This document shows, in pieces, positions 34,982 to 44,422 of a stretch of 64,000 nucleotides of DNA. Source of the stretch: Desulfovibrio gilichinskyi (GTDB lineage Bacteria > Desulfobacterota > Desulfovibrionia > Desulfovibrionales > Desulfovibrionaceae); NCBI RefSeq assembly GCF_900177375.1, contig NZ_FWZU01000005.1, positions 1 through 64,000 on the forward strand, in the 5' to 3' direction. Positions within the stretch are counted from its first letter, which is position 1; each line of letters begins with the position of its first letter. Both the position numbers and the translations under genes were made by a program. The notes beneath the pieces were generated by a model that was not told the DNA's origin, searched no databases, and saw only the letters and a program-made list of their open reading frames with translations.

Positions 34982-35197
34982 TTAGCAGTTATGAACGTCT
35001 TTGTTGATATAAAAGCATAAATCAAAAAGGTTGTTGACCATCTGCTCTACCAGGTGATCTTGTTCAGGAGCGGCATTGGAACTGATTACGGTCTTGTTGA
35101 TGATTTTTGCAAATAGCGAGGATACCAGCTCGTCATCCTTGCTGGTCCAGTACTTGTTGGCAGATACAGTTTTATTATCAAATCCGTGATAATACAT
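34982..35197 (-). CDS. Small hypothetical protein
   Basis: A 71-residue soluble protein (YYHGFDNKTVSANKYWTSKDDELVSSLFAKIINKTVI, then a helical C terminus ending in DVHNC). GGAGGAG sits just before the ATG at 35197; upstream in-frame ATGs would place this site inside the gene. It converges on the CII-like gene and is divergent from the chemosensory operon. I do not recognise it. Confidence 0.55.
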   Translation of the reverse strand: MYYHGFDNKTVSANKYWTSKDDELVSSLFAKIINKTVISSNAAPEQDHLVEQMVNNLFDLCFYINKDVHNC

Positions 35198-35482
35198 ACA
35201 CTCCTCCATGAGTGGAAACATTCATCCGGCGTGGAAACGGTTTACAAGGTCTTAATTTAGGTATCGGCTGAAATGATCAATCACTTTACAGGTAAAAAAA
35301 TATTTTAAAATAAATATGATTAGATCCTGCTTATCGTTGATTTAATCATATAAAATAAATAGAAAGGGTTTATGAGTGTAGCCGAGCCTTACTTGTTTTG
35401 TTATGTTTAAAAAAATATCTGTAATCTGTAATAAAAAAACTCTCAGCCATTCTTTTTCAGGCGAGATGACGGGAATTTCCTG

Positions 35483-37705
35483 ATGCGCTTTTCCTTAAGA
35501 AAAAAGATTATAACGATTGCCTGCGGAGCTGCGATTATCCCAATTGTCGCTATGCTTATCCTTACCCATCTTTTAGAATCAAGCTTAAGCGAAAGTGTAG
35601 CTTCGGAGATTCACACTCTCATAACTTCACATGTTTCACAGGTTACCAGTGATCTTTACGATGAATGCAGAACTTCGAATGACTCGCTCATGCGTGAAAC
35701 TAAACGCGCTTCAATGTCTTTGCAGTCAATGCTGGATGACAGCGGAGATATCAGGCTTCTTGAAAAAGAATCGACGTGGACCATTGTTAATCCTCTGATA
35801 AAAGATAAAATCATTTCAGTTCCTGTGCTTATGATAGGTGATTACAGCTTAACCTTTGATAAGCGGAAAAACGAATCACTTCCTTTTCTTGCAGAGTCTT
35901 CCGAAATATCAGGCGCGTATTGTACTGTCTATCAGCGTCTTAACCAGACGGGAGACATGCTCGTTGTCGATACCACCACTGAAGCCGGCAAAGAAAATAT
36001 GGTGATCGGTGAAATTTATTATTCGCTAAATGATCAAGGTCAGCGTGAATCTGTTATCGATGAGATCCTTGCCGGGCAGACTGTGAGCAGGCACTGCGAA
36101 GACAGCGATGGCATCAAGTTCATTGTTTACTCCCCTTTTAAGGATAAAAGCGGAAATATTGTCGGCATGCTCAGTGTCCAGATGCATGATGATATTTCTG
36201 ATAATATGCATAGATCTGTCCTTAAGACTTCTATTAACAAATCCGGTTTTGTCTGGATTCTCGGGGCTAAAGGGCAGAATAAAGGGAAATATATTTTATC
36301 ACGTTTCAGCAGTGCCGAAGAACAAGTACAAGCGAAAAAAGGGACGTATGACACGGCCTTAATTGATCAGTTGATTTCAAAGGCAGTTAAGGCCGGAGAG
36401 GGGAAGCTTTTAACCGAAGAATATCTCTGGAAGCTGGCACCGGATGATACAGGACGTATGAAACTTTCTGTTTATACATATTTTGCTCCATGGGAGTGGA
36501 TTATAGGTTCTGGAGTTTATCTTGATGAATATAACGGTATTCGGGATCGTCTGACCGGAACAGTCGAAAAACTTTCTCATTGGCTTGGCCTTACAGGGGT
36601 TATATTGCTGGTATTGACCATTGTAATTTCAACAACCGTAAGCGGGCTCATTGCCAATCCCATCATTCATATGGTCGATATTGCCAAATTGATTGCAAAC
36701 GGTGATATCTTCGGAGCCAGACGTTCTATTGAAACTCTTGAAAAGATATGCCCTAATGCCGGCAATGCTGCCCAAAATGCCGATCGCCAAGATAGTCTTG
36801 ATGAGACTGGGCAGCTTTATCTTGCGTTCAGGAATATGGTTGAAAGTTTAGGTTCTCTTGTGGGGCAGGTTCAACGTTCCGGTATTCAGGTAACAACTTC
36901 TTCTACAGAGATAACAGCCTCGGCCAGACAACTTGATATTACCTTTAATCAGCAGGCTTCAGCAACGACTCAGATAAGTGCTACCAGTCTGGAAATCTCA
37001 GCTAATTCAGGAGAACTTGCCGGAACAATGGGTGAAGTCAATGCTTCTGCCTCAAAAATGGCGATGCTGGCGCAGGAAGGGCAGGACGGGATAAAAACCA
37101 TGATCCGGGTTATGGATGACCTGAGTGTTTCAACCTCAAGTATTACTGATAAATTAGCCGGAATCAATGAACGGGCAAATTCTATTGAAGGAATTGTCGG
37201 CACGATCACAAAGGTTGCGGACCGGACGAATTTACTTTCGCTGAATGCGGCGATTGAGGCTGAAAAGGCCGGAAAGTTCGGGCAGGGGTTCTCGGTTGTG
37301 GCAGGAGAAATACGCAGGCTTGCAGATCAGACCTCCGTTGCGGCTCTTGAAATTGAAACGACGATAGAAAATATGCGTGTTGCGGTGGATTCCGGTGTTG
37401 TTGAGATGGACCGTTTCGCGGAGGATGTACGCTGCGGAGCCGGAAAAGCTGCAAGAATTGGTAAGAAGCTTGAAGGTATTATGGTAGGTGTCAAGGATCT
37501 TAATCCAAGGATCGAACTGGTTAATGACGGTATGTCTGCGCAGGCCGAAGGGGCTGAACAAATCAGCGAGGCCATGGGGCAACTTTCAGATACTGCAACT
37601 CATACTGCCGAATCCCTTAAAGAGTTTAACCGGGCGGCTTCTCAGCTTAATGAGGCTGTTCAAGGTCTTAGAGATGAAGTTTCGCGCTTCAGGGTGAGTG
37701 AATAA
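35483..37705 (+). CDS. Methyl-accepting chemotaxis protein with double Cache-type sensor (WspA-like position)
   Basis: A 740-residue receptor. Membrane segments at ~10-30 and ~367-390 enclose a ~335-residue periplasmic sensor whose second half (KSGFVWILGAKGQNKGKY, APWEWIIGSGVYLDE) is Cache-like. A HAMP region (~390-460) follows, then the signalling domain with hairpin tip VADRTNLLSLNAAIEAEKAGKFGQGFSVVAGEIRRLADQT-type sequence. It is the first gene of an eight-gene operon; its stop overlaps the next start by one nt (TAATG). Gene order matches wspA. The signal is unknown. The 285-nt gap before it shows AT-rich sequence and no clear promoter. Confidence 0.92.
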   Translation: MRFSLRKKIITIACGAAIIPIVAMLILTHLLESSLSESVASEIHTLITSHVSQVTSDLYDECRTSNDSLMRETKRASMSLQSMLDDSGDIRLLEKESTWTIVNPLIKDKIISVPVLMIGDYSLTFDKRKNESLPFLAESSEISGAYCTVYQRLNQTGDMLVVDTTTEAGKENMVIGEIYYSLNDQGQRESVIDEILAGQTVSRHCEDSDGIKFIVYSPFKDKSGNIVGMLSVQMHDDISDNMHRSVLKTSINKSGFVWILGAKGQNKGKYILSRFSSAEEQVQAKKGTYDTALIDQLISKAVKAGEGKLLTEEYLWKLAPDDTGRMKLSVYTYFAPWEWIIGSGVYLDEYNGIRDRLTGTVEKLSHWLGLTGVILLVLTIVISTTVSGLIANPIIHMVDIAKLIANGDIFGARRSIETLEKICPNAGNAAQNADRQDSLDETGQLYLAFRNMVESLGSLVGQVQRSGIQVTTSSTEITASARQLDITFNQQASATTQISATSLEISANSGELAGTMGEVNASASKMAMLAQEGQDGIKTMIRVMDDLSVSTSSITDKLAGINERANSIEGIVGTITKVADRTNLLSLNAAIEAEKAGKFGQGFSVVAGEIRRLADQTSVAALEIETTIENMRVAVDSGVVEMDRFAEDVRCGAGKAARIGKKLEGIMVGVKDLNPRIELVNDGMSAQAEGAEQISEAMGQLSDTATHTAESLKEFNRAASQLNEAVQGLRDEVSRFRVSE

Positions 37706-38190
37706 TGCTCGTTCTTACTTTTCAAATCGGGCAATACGCTTACGGTCTTGAAGCCAGACTCGTTGCGGAAGTTGTCCCTCCTACTGTGTATAAGGAACTT
37801 CCGCGTTCTCCTGAGTACATTAAAGGGATATTCAATTATCGCGGCATAATTACTCCTGTAGTCGATCTTTCAATTCTTGCAACCGATAAGCCTTGCAAGC
37901 CTTTAATGAGTACCCGTGTAATTGTTCTGGATCTTGCTGATTTAGATCCTGCCGAAGAGCGCGGCAAAAAATTTCTGGGGATGATTGCAGAAAATATTAC
38001 TGAGACTGTGAAAATTTCGGATTCAGATTTTGAATCCTCGGGGCTGGATATTCCTGATGCCCCTTGGCTTGGCAGGGTTGCGAGAGTTGCAGGCGGTATG
38101 CTCCAGCTTATTAAACCTGGCAAACTGCTTTCAGATGAGTTGCGGACGGTTCTTTTTTCCAAGGAAGAAATAGAGCAGGTTAACAGGTAA
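37705..38190 (+). CDS. cheW: CheW-type coupling protein, first (WspB position)
   Basis: A 161-residue single CheW domain (LTFQIGQYAYGLEARLVAEVVP, YIKGIFNYRGIITPVVDLSIL, RVARVAGGMLQLIKPGKLL). It links the receptor to the CheA hybrid kinase. It overlaps the receptor stop by one nt and lies 3 nt from the cheR start. Confidence 0.93.
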   Translation: MLVLTFQIGQYAYGLEARLVAEVVPPTVYKELPRSPEYIKGIFNYRGIITPVVDLSILATDKPCKPLMSTRVIVLDLADLDPAEERGKKFLGMIAENITETVKISDSDFESSGLDIPDAPWLGRVARVAGGMLQLIKPGKLLSDELRTVLFSKEEIEQVNR

Positions 38191-38193
38191 AGT

Positions 38194-39438
38194 ATGAATC
38201 TTGAGCCGTTTCAAGAAATTCTTAAAAATGCTATGGGGCTTGCGCCTGATTCGCTTGGTAAGTCAGGTATTCAATACGCCTTGCAGGTAAGAATGCGGGT
38301 TACAGGTTGCAGTGAAGATGAGTATCTGACTTTGGTTCAAAATGATAAGCTGGAACTTTCGGAGCTGATTGAAGAAATAGTTGTGCCTGAAACATGGTTT
38401 TTTCGGGATGCAAAACCATTTGAACTGCTTTCAGAAACTGCTGTAAGTTGTATGCATAAAACTTATAAAGTGCTCAGCGCGCCATGCTCTACAGGTGAGG
38501 AACCATACTCGGTTGCAATGTCTCTCATGGGAGCGGGTCTTTCGCCTGAGCGTATTAAAATTGATGCGGTGGACATCAGCAAGCGGGCATTGATGAAAGC
38601 CAAAGAAGGGGTTTATGCAGATAATTCGTTTAGGTCAAAATTACCTCTTTATGCTGAAAATTGTTTTAACAAGTGCGAGCAGGGTTTTAAGCTGATAGAT
38701 CGAGTTAAGAGTGTTGTGAAATTTCATTCAGGTAATCTGCTTGAAGGCGGGCTTCCTGCAGGTCCATACGATGCGATTTTTTGCAGAAATCTGATCATTT
38801 ATCTCGATGACAGTTCCAGAGATTGTTTAGTCCAGATGTTTAGTGAAAGGCTGAAACAGGATGGGTTGCTTTTTGTCGGACATGCCGAAGCTCTGCCACT
38901 GTTCAACAGGTATTTTACTCCGGTAAGAAAGGCTGGAACTTTTGCTTTTAAAAAGAAAGATAACATTAGTGACGACAAAGTAATTAAGACTTTTGGCTGT
39001 CTAAAGAGCAAACGTGATGTTCAGCCTGTTCGCAGCGTAAAAAGCCCTTTTGAAAAGCGTATAAAAAGAGTTGTAACTAAGTCTTCGGTTGATTTTAGTG
39101 ATCTGCAACATGCTGAAAATAAAAAGACTTCATTGGAAGATATTAGATATTTGGCAGACAAAGGACAAATCGGAGAAGCTTTATCGTTATGTCAGGAGCT
39201 TTTGAAGGTTGACGGTCCCGAGGCGGATCTTCTGCATTTGTGCGGTTTGCTCTATGAGGCACAGGGTGAGCCTGTGAAAGCTGAAGAGTATTATGGAAAA
39301 GCATTATATTTGAATCCGCAGCACGTGGATTCTCTGGTGCATCTTGCCCTGCTGGTTGAAACCAGAGGTGATGAACGCAAGGCCAGCCTTCTCCGTAACA
39401 GGGTACTGCGGGCCGAAAAGCAAAATGAGGCAGGCTGA
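38194..39438 (+). CDS. cheR: CheR methyltransferase with C-terminal TPR (WspC-like)
   Basis: A 414-residue protein. The CheR domain (~1-260) has VVPETWFFRDAKPFELL, SAPCSTGEEPYSVAMSL as SAM motif, and the product region YDAIFCRNLIIYLDD. A ~75-residue linker leads to tetratricopeptide repeats (~325-410: GQIGEALSLCQELLKVDGPEADLLHLCGLLYEAQG, PVKAEEYYGKALYLNPQHVDSLVHLALLVE). It methylates receptor glutamates; TPR-bearing CheR is characteristic of Wsp-type and related clusters. Its stop overlaps the next start (TGATG). Confidence 0.93.
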   Translation: MNLEPFQEILKNAMGLAPDSLGKSGIQYALQVRMRVTGCSEDEYLTLVQNDKLELSELIEEIVVPETWFFRDAKPFELLSETAVSCMHKTYKVLSAPCSTGEEPYSVAMSLMGAGLSPERIKIDAVDISKRALMKAKEGVYADNSFRSKLPLYAENCFNKCEQGFKLIDRVKSVVKFHSGNLLEGGLPAGPYDAIFCRNLIIYLDDSSRDCLVQMFSERLKQDGLLFVGHAEALPLFNRYFTPVRKAGTFAFKKKDNISDDKVIKTFGCLKSKRDVQPVRSVKSPFEKRIKRVVTKSSVDFSDLQHAENKKTSLEDIRYLADKGQIGEALSLCQELLKVDGPEADLLHLCGLLYEAQGEPVKAEEYYGKALYLNPQHVDSLVHLALLVETRGDERKASLLRNRVLRAEKQNEAG

Positions 39439-40094
39439 TGCTTGATAGCTGCTGGAATGAAATAGGGTATGTCGGGGACAGGTCATGCATTGAGCTCTCA
39501 AAGTGGAGCCATTGCTATAATTGCCCGCAGTTCGCCAAGTCCGGTCTCAGCCTGTTACATAGAGAGCCGCCTGAAGGATATCTGGCTGAAAATGCCGAGG
39601 CTATTTCGATAGTTAAAGATGAAGAAACAGCAGAAACCTCCGGAGCTGTTGTGTTCAGAATCTCAAAAGAATGGCTGGCTCTGTCCTCTCTTGTATTTGT
39701 TTCAGTGCTTGAGCTTAGAAAAATACGCCCTGTTCCACATAGAAGTGGAAAATATTTTAAAGGGTTATCAAGCCTTCAGGGGCAGATAGTACCTGTTGTT
39801 TCGGTCCGGGAACTTTTGGGACTTGATAAAGAATATCTGACTGAAGAAGAAAAAGGGTTCAGAGTATATAGCAGATTTATCTGTTTAGACCGTGGTACAG
39901 GTCGATGGATCTTTGAGGCTGATGAAGTTTTAGGGGTGCATCACTATTTAACTGATTCATTGCTTGATGCTCCGGCTACAATTTCAAAAGCTCCGGCAGC
40001 CTATACTAAAGGGTTGTTTGATCTTGATCAAAAGCGGGTTTCTCTTCTTGATGAAGAATTGTTATTTGAAGCGTTTAACCGCATTATAAAATAG
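39438..40094 (+). CDS. cheW: CheW-type coupling protein with Cys-rich N terminus (WspD-like)
   Basis: A 218-residue protein. The N-terminal ~55 residues carry Cys5, Cys17, Cys26 and Cys29 in CWNEIGYVGDRSC and HCYNCPQF, a motif I know from WspD-type proteins; residues ~65-215 are a CheW domain (VFRISKEWLALSSLVFVSV, YFKGLSSLQGQIVPVVSVRELL). The four Cys may bind metal or act in redox, not shown. Translationally coupled to cheR; a 39-nt gap follows. Confidence 0.9.
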   Translation: MLDSCWNEIGYVGDRSCIELSKWSHCYNCPQFAKSGLSLLHREPPEGYLAENAEAISIVKDEETAETSGAVVFRISKEWLALSSLVFVSVLELRKIRPVPHRSGKYFKGLSSLQGQIVPVVSVRELLGLDKEYLTEEEKGFRVYSRFICLDRGTGRWIFEADEVLGVHHYLTDSLLDAPATISKAPAAYTKGLFDLDQKRVSLLDEELLFEAFNRIIK

Positions 40095-40133
40095 TGGTGG
40101 AAAATTTGGACAGCCTGACATGGAGTATTTAAC

Positions 40134-43100
40134 GTGACGCGCGATATGGGTGATCTTTCCATGCTTGAGCTTTTTCGCATGGAAGCTGAAAACCACACCA
40201 AGGTGTTATTCTCGGGTTTGCCTAATCTTGCAAAAGATCAGTCTGCCGATTTGGTTGAGCCGCTTATTCGTGCAGCTTCTTCTATTAAAGGGGCAGCTCG
40301 CATTGTCGGTCTGGCTGACGCAATAGACGTTGCAGGAACTCTTGAATCCACACTGGAATTATGCCGGAACGGGGAAACAGCAGTTTCACCGTCTTTTATT
40401 GAAGCCATGCTCTCTGCTGCTGAATTTCTATCGAATCTTGCCGCTGTTGAAGTTGAGGAAATGGATAAGTGGCTTGAAGATAACAGTTCCGTCCATAAGG
40501 ATATCCTTACCTCACTGCAAAAAAAAGAAGCAGCCGTTCCTGAACCGGCTGCGAAGGGCGAGTCAGAATCTGTCTTTGTTGCAGAATTTGTGGCTGATCC
40601 TCCCAAAGAGTGTGTTTCGCTTGCTGATGCGTCCATGCTCGACCTTTTCCGGATGGAAGCGGAAAGTAATTCGCAGTCTTTATCATCCGGCCTGCTTGAC
40701 CTTGAAAAGGATCAGTCTCCTGAAAAAGTTGAACCGCTTATGCGCGCCGCCCACTCTCTGAAAGGTGCGGCCCGTATTATCGGCTTGAATGGCGTTGTCG
40801 CACTGTCCCATGCCATGGAAGATGTCCTAGAAGCCTGTCGTAAAGGTGAACGGGTATTAGTTTCCGTGGATATAGACAGGTTGCTTGCCGCAACGGATTT
40901 CTTTTCTGAAATGGCTAAGACAGACGCTGATAAACTCGAAGCATGGCTGTCTGACAATTCGTCTTCCATGCAGAGTGCTGCTCTGGAATTTGCTAAGCCT
41001 GTGTTGTCTGAAGTTATAGTCGCTGAAATTCCTGATGTGGTGTTCGCAGAGCCTTTGCTCGTAGAATCTCAGGCAGAACAGGTTGTTTCTGTTGCTCCAA
41101 AAGCAGATATTCCTCTTGCGGATTTATCCATGCTCGACCTTTTCCGTATGGAAGCGGAGAGCCACTCGCAATCGCTTACAGCAGGGCTTTTAGAACTGGA
41201 AAAAAACCAGTCTGCCGACAAGGTTGAACCTCTCATGCGCGCGGCCCATTCAATGAAAGGGGCCGCCAGAATCGTGGGTTTGACGGACGCCGTCGATCTT
41301 GCTCATGCCATGGAAGATTTATTGGTTTCCTGCCAGAAAGGGGAAATTAAGCTTACCGCCGATCAGATAGACCTGCTGCTCGCAGCAACTGATATTTACG
41401 GTGAGGCTTCACATCTTGCTACAGACGGGATTCAGGGTTTTCTGGCAGCTAAGAAGCCGGTTATGGACAGGCTCGAGAAAGGGCTTCGTGGTGATGCGTC
41501 AGAGGTTAAAAAGATTCTTTCTGAGATTAAGCCTTCTCTTGTTAATATTGCTGTGGAGATCGAAGCAGAACCAATTTCTTCTGAATTAATAGGGAAAGTT
41601 GTTTCTGACATAAAAAATGAGCCTGCAACTGACGACTCTTCGCATTCTGTAAGCAACCAGCCAAAAAATGACGCTGCCGTGGTCAGAGTTTCTGCCGGAA
41701 ACCTTAACAGGCTGATGGCTCTTGCCGGAGAGAGTCTGGTTGAGGCCGGAAGGCTCGGTACATTTGCTTCCTCTCTTTTAAGGCTGAAAGCCGGACAGCG
41801 TGATCTTATGAAAGCTATTGAAGATTCCGTAGAAAGAATAGCTAAAGGAGAATCGCTGCCATATATAATCAGCGAAATAAAAGCGCTTGTGACAGAGAAT
41901 CAGAAACTGCTGGCAACGTATGCAGTAGATTTTGAAACATATCGCAGGCGTTCAGATAATATTTCAGGCAGGCTTTATAATGAAGTTGTGGCCAGCCGGA
42001 TGAGACCGTTTTCCGACGGCGGGCTAGGTTTTCCACGTTTAGTGCGTGATCTGGCTCGCTCCCTTGGAAAGAAAGTTGATTTTGTGGTTGAAGGTGAATC
42101 CACCGCTGTTGACAGAGACATCCTTGAAAGGCTTGAAGCTCCGCTGAATCATATAATCAGAAATTCGGTTGACCACGGTATTGAGACTGAACCGGAGAGA
42201 ATTGCTGCCGGAAAACCTGCGAAAGGAACCATTAAAGTTATTGCCGGACACAGAGCCGGGATGCTTTTTATTGAAGTACGTGATGACGGCAGAGGGATAG
42301 ACCCTGAACGCATCAGAGCTAAAGTGGTAGAAAAGAAACTTGCTCCCGGCAGAATGGCGGCTGAAATGAGCCGTTCCGAATTGATGGAATTTTTGTTCCT
42401 CCCCGGATTTTCTACAGCCGGTAAAGTCACTGAAATCTCTGGGCGCGGTGTAGGGCTTGATGTTGTGCACGCCATGGTTCAGGACGTAGGTGGTACTGTC
42501 AGGGCTGATTCTGTCCCCGGTGAAGGAATGTCTTTTTCCATGCAGTTGCCGCTGACACTTTCAGTAATTCGAACTCTCTTGGTCGAAATTTCGGGTGAAC
42601 CTTTCGCTCTGCCGCTTAGCCGAATCAGCCGAATTGCTTCTATTTTGCCAGATCAGTTGAAGCTGGTCGAAGACAGGCAGTATGTCTTTCTTGATAACAG
42701 CAATGTCGGGCTTATTCCTGCTTCCCAAGTTCTTGGAACAGAAACCTCAAAAAATGAAGAAGAGACTGTTAAAGTCGTTGTTATCAGTGACCGTATGAAT
42801 AAATACGGGCTGGTTGTTGATGATTTTATGGGCGAACAGGAGCTTGTAGTCCGTCCGCTTGACCATAGATTCGGGAAAGTTCCTGATATCAATTCTGTAG
42901 CCCTTATGCCAGACGGCTCGCCTGTGCTGATTTTAGATGCTGAAGACCTTGTCCGTTCAATTGATAATCTTCTTTCCGGCGGAAGGCTCAGCAAAGTTGG
43001 TAGAGATGTCGTAGAGAAAGGCCCTGTACAGCATATTCTGGTCGTTGATGATTCATTAACTGTGCGGGAAGTTGAGCGCAAGCTTTTAGCCAATCATGGA

Positions 43101-43403
43101 TATGAAGTAGGTACCGCTGTTGATGGAATGGATGGTTTTAACGCACTTGTTACAGGTAACTACGATCTTGTTGTTACGGATGTTGATATGCCCAGAATGA
43201 ACGGTCTGGAACTGACTAGAAAAATTAAGGCTGACTCTAATTTGAAATCGATTCCGGTCATGATGGTATCATATAAAGACCGTGAGGAAGACAGATTGCG
43301 CGGACTTGAAGCCGGAGCGGACTATTATCTTACAAAGAGCAGTTTTCACGACGAAACACTTCTGACAGCTGTAGAAGATTTGATCGGCGGGGTTACGAAG
43401 TGA
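40134..43403 (+). CDS. cheA: CheA hybrid kinase with three HPt domains and C-terminal receiver (WspE-like)
   Basis: A 1089-residue kinase. Three HPt domains lie at ~7-115, ~165-275 and ~330-440. The second and third have the phosphoacceptor in RAAHSLKGAARI (His207) and RAAHSMKGAARI (His372); in the first the His is Ser49 (RAASSIKGAARI). Then follow the dimerisation and ATPase domain (~520-800: LNHIIRNSVDHGIE, DDGRGID, GRGVGLDVV), a CheW-like regulatory domain (~805-945), and a receiver (~960-1088: HILVVDDSLTVREVERK, VVTDVDMPRMNG). Start GTG with GGAG 8 nt before it. GTGA overlap with cheB. Confidence 0.95.
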   Translation: MTRDMGDLSMLELFRMEAENHTKVLFSGLPNLAKDQSADLVEPLIRAASSIKGAARIVGLADAIDVAGTLESTLELCRNGETAVSPSFIEAMLSAAEFLSNLAAVEVEEMDKWLEDNSSVHKDILTSLQKKEAAVPEPAAKGESESVFVAEFVADPPKECVSLADASMLDLFRMEAESNSQSLSSGLLDLEKDQSPEKVEPLMRAAHSLKGAARIIGLNGVVALSHAMEDVLEACRKGERVLVSVDIDRLLAATDFFSEMAKTDADKLEAWLSDNSSSMQSAALEFAKPVLSEVIVAEIPDVVFAEPLLVESQAEQVVSVAPKADIPLADLSMLDLFRMEAESHSQSLTAGLLELEKNQSADKVEPLMRAAHSMKGAARIVGLTDAVDLAHAMEDLLVSCQKGEIKLTADQIDLLLAATDIYGEASHLATDGIQGFLAAKKPVMDRLEKGLRGDASEVKKILSEIKPSLVNIAVEIEAEPISSELIGKVVSDIKNEPATDDSSHSVSNQPKNDAAVVRVSAGNLNRLMALAGESLVEAGRLGTFASSLLRLKAGQRDLMKAIEDSVERIAKGESLPYIISEIKALVTENQKLLATYAVDFETYRRRSDNISGRLYNEVVASRMRPFSDGGLGFPRLVRDLARSLGKKVDFVVEGESTAVDRDILERLEAPLNHIIRNSVDHGIETEPERIAAGKPAKGTIKVIAGHRAGMLFIEVRDDGRGIDPERIRAKVVEKKLAPGRMAAEMSRSELMEFLFLPGFSTAGKVTEISGRGVGLDVVHAMVQDVGGTVRADSVPGEGMSFSMQLPLTLSVIRTLLVEISGEPFALPLSRISRIASILPDQLKLVEDRQYVFLDNSNVGLIPASQVLGTETSKNEEETVKVVVISDRMNKYGLVVDDFMGEQELVVRPLDHRFGKVPDINSVALMPDGSPVLILDAEDLVRSIDNLLSGGRLSKVGRDVVEKGPVQHILVVDDSLTVREVERKLLANHGYEVGTAVDGMDGFNALVTGNYDLVVTDVDMPRMNGLELTRKIKADSNLKSIPVMMVSYKDREEDRLRGLEAGADYYLTKSSFHDETLLTAVEDLIGGVTK

Positions 43404-44401
43404 GAATAGGCATAGTTAATGACATGGCCATGGCCGTGGAAGTCATAAAGCGGATTGTGGTGGGAGCCGGATTTGAGGTGGCCTGGATTGCCTTTAACGG
43501 TGAAGAAGCTGTTGCCAGATGTTGCCAGGATGTTCCTGATCTTGTGTTGCTTGATCTTATTATGCCTGTGATGGACGGAGCTGAAGCGACACGGCGCATA
43601 ATGAAAAGGTGTCCCTGTTCAATCTTGATCGTTACGGCCAGTATTGAGAGTAATGCTTCAAAAGTATTTGAAGCAATGGGAGCCGGAGCTCTCGATGTTG
43701 TGACAACCCCTGAGTTTGGAATAAACGGTGAGCTTGACGGGGCGAAGAATCTTATTGCTAAAATTTCATTGATCAGAAGATTACAGGGGGTCGAAACAGT
43801 TAAAGAGGTTAAGCCTGCTGCAGTTTTTTCTGACAGTCCACCGAAACTGCTTGCAATTGGAAGTTCTACAGGCGGTCCGACTGCTCTGGCAATTATTCTC
43901 GGAGCTTTGCCCGCTGATTTTCCGGCAGCTATTGCCATCATCCAGCACGTTGACGGAAGTTTTTCTGAAAATCTTGCTAATTGGCTGAACAGTCAGACTA
44001 AGCTGGAAGTAAAGTTGGCAAAAAGGGGTGATGTTTTAAAGGCCGGCAAAGTTCTGCTGGCCCCGGGAAACAGGAACATGCTTCTTAGAAAAGGGGGAAT
44101 AGTTCATCTTACGGACGGCCCCGGAGAATGTTTATATGTTCCTTCAGTGGATGTTTTTTTCAAAAGTCTTTGCTCCGCAGGATTACCTGCAGGATCCGCA
44201 GCGGTTCTTCTGACCGGAATGGGTGCTGATGGAGCGAAAGGTCTTCTTGAGTTAAGAGAAAAGGACTGGTTTACGGTTGCTCAGGATAAAGAAAGCAGCA
44301 TTGTGTGGGGAATGCCGGGCGCGGCGGTTAAAATGGGCGCGGCTCGCAAAGTAAGTTCTATTGATGATATGGCTCAGCTTTTGATCAGACACTTTAAGTA
44401 A
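43400..44401 (+). CDS. cheB: CheB methylesterase (WspF-like)
   Basis: A 333-residue protein. The receiver (1-~120) opens with RIGIVNDMAMAVE, the WspF signature, with phosphoacceptor Asp52 in LLDLIMPVMDG. The esterase domain (~150-330) has Ser in AIGSSTGGPTAL, His in IIQHVDGSF and Asp in GMGADGAKG. It demethylates the receptors; deletion of WspF in Pseudomonas locks the pathway on. GTG start overlaps the cheA stop by 4 nt. Confidence 0.95.
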   Translation: MRIGIVNDMAMAVEVIKRIVVGAGFEVAWIAFNGEEAVARCCQDVPDLVLLDLIMPVMDGAEATRRIMKRCPCSILIVTASIESNASKVFEAMGAGALDVVTTPEFGINGELDGAKNLIAKISLIRRLQGVETVKEVKPAAVFSDSPPKLLAIGSSTGGPTALAIILGALPADFPAAIAIIQHVDGSFSENLANWLNSQTKLEVKLAKRGDVLKAGKVLLAPGNRNMLLRKGGIVHLTDGPGECLYVPSVDVFFKSLCSAGLPAGSAAVLLTGMGADGAKGLLELREKDWFTVAQDKESSIVWGMPGAAVKMGAARKVSSIDDMAQLLIRHFK

Positions 44402-44422
44402 CGGTTTTACGGAGACGGCTAA

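Noticed and set aside
42039-42470. 143-codon open frame on the minus strand within cheA
   Set aside because: It opposes the conserved ATPase domain of CheA; the translation is low-complexity shadow sequence.
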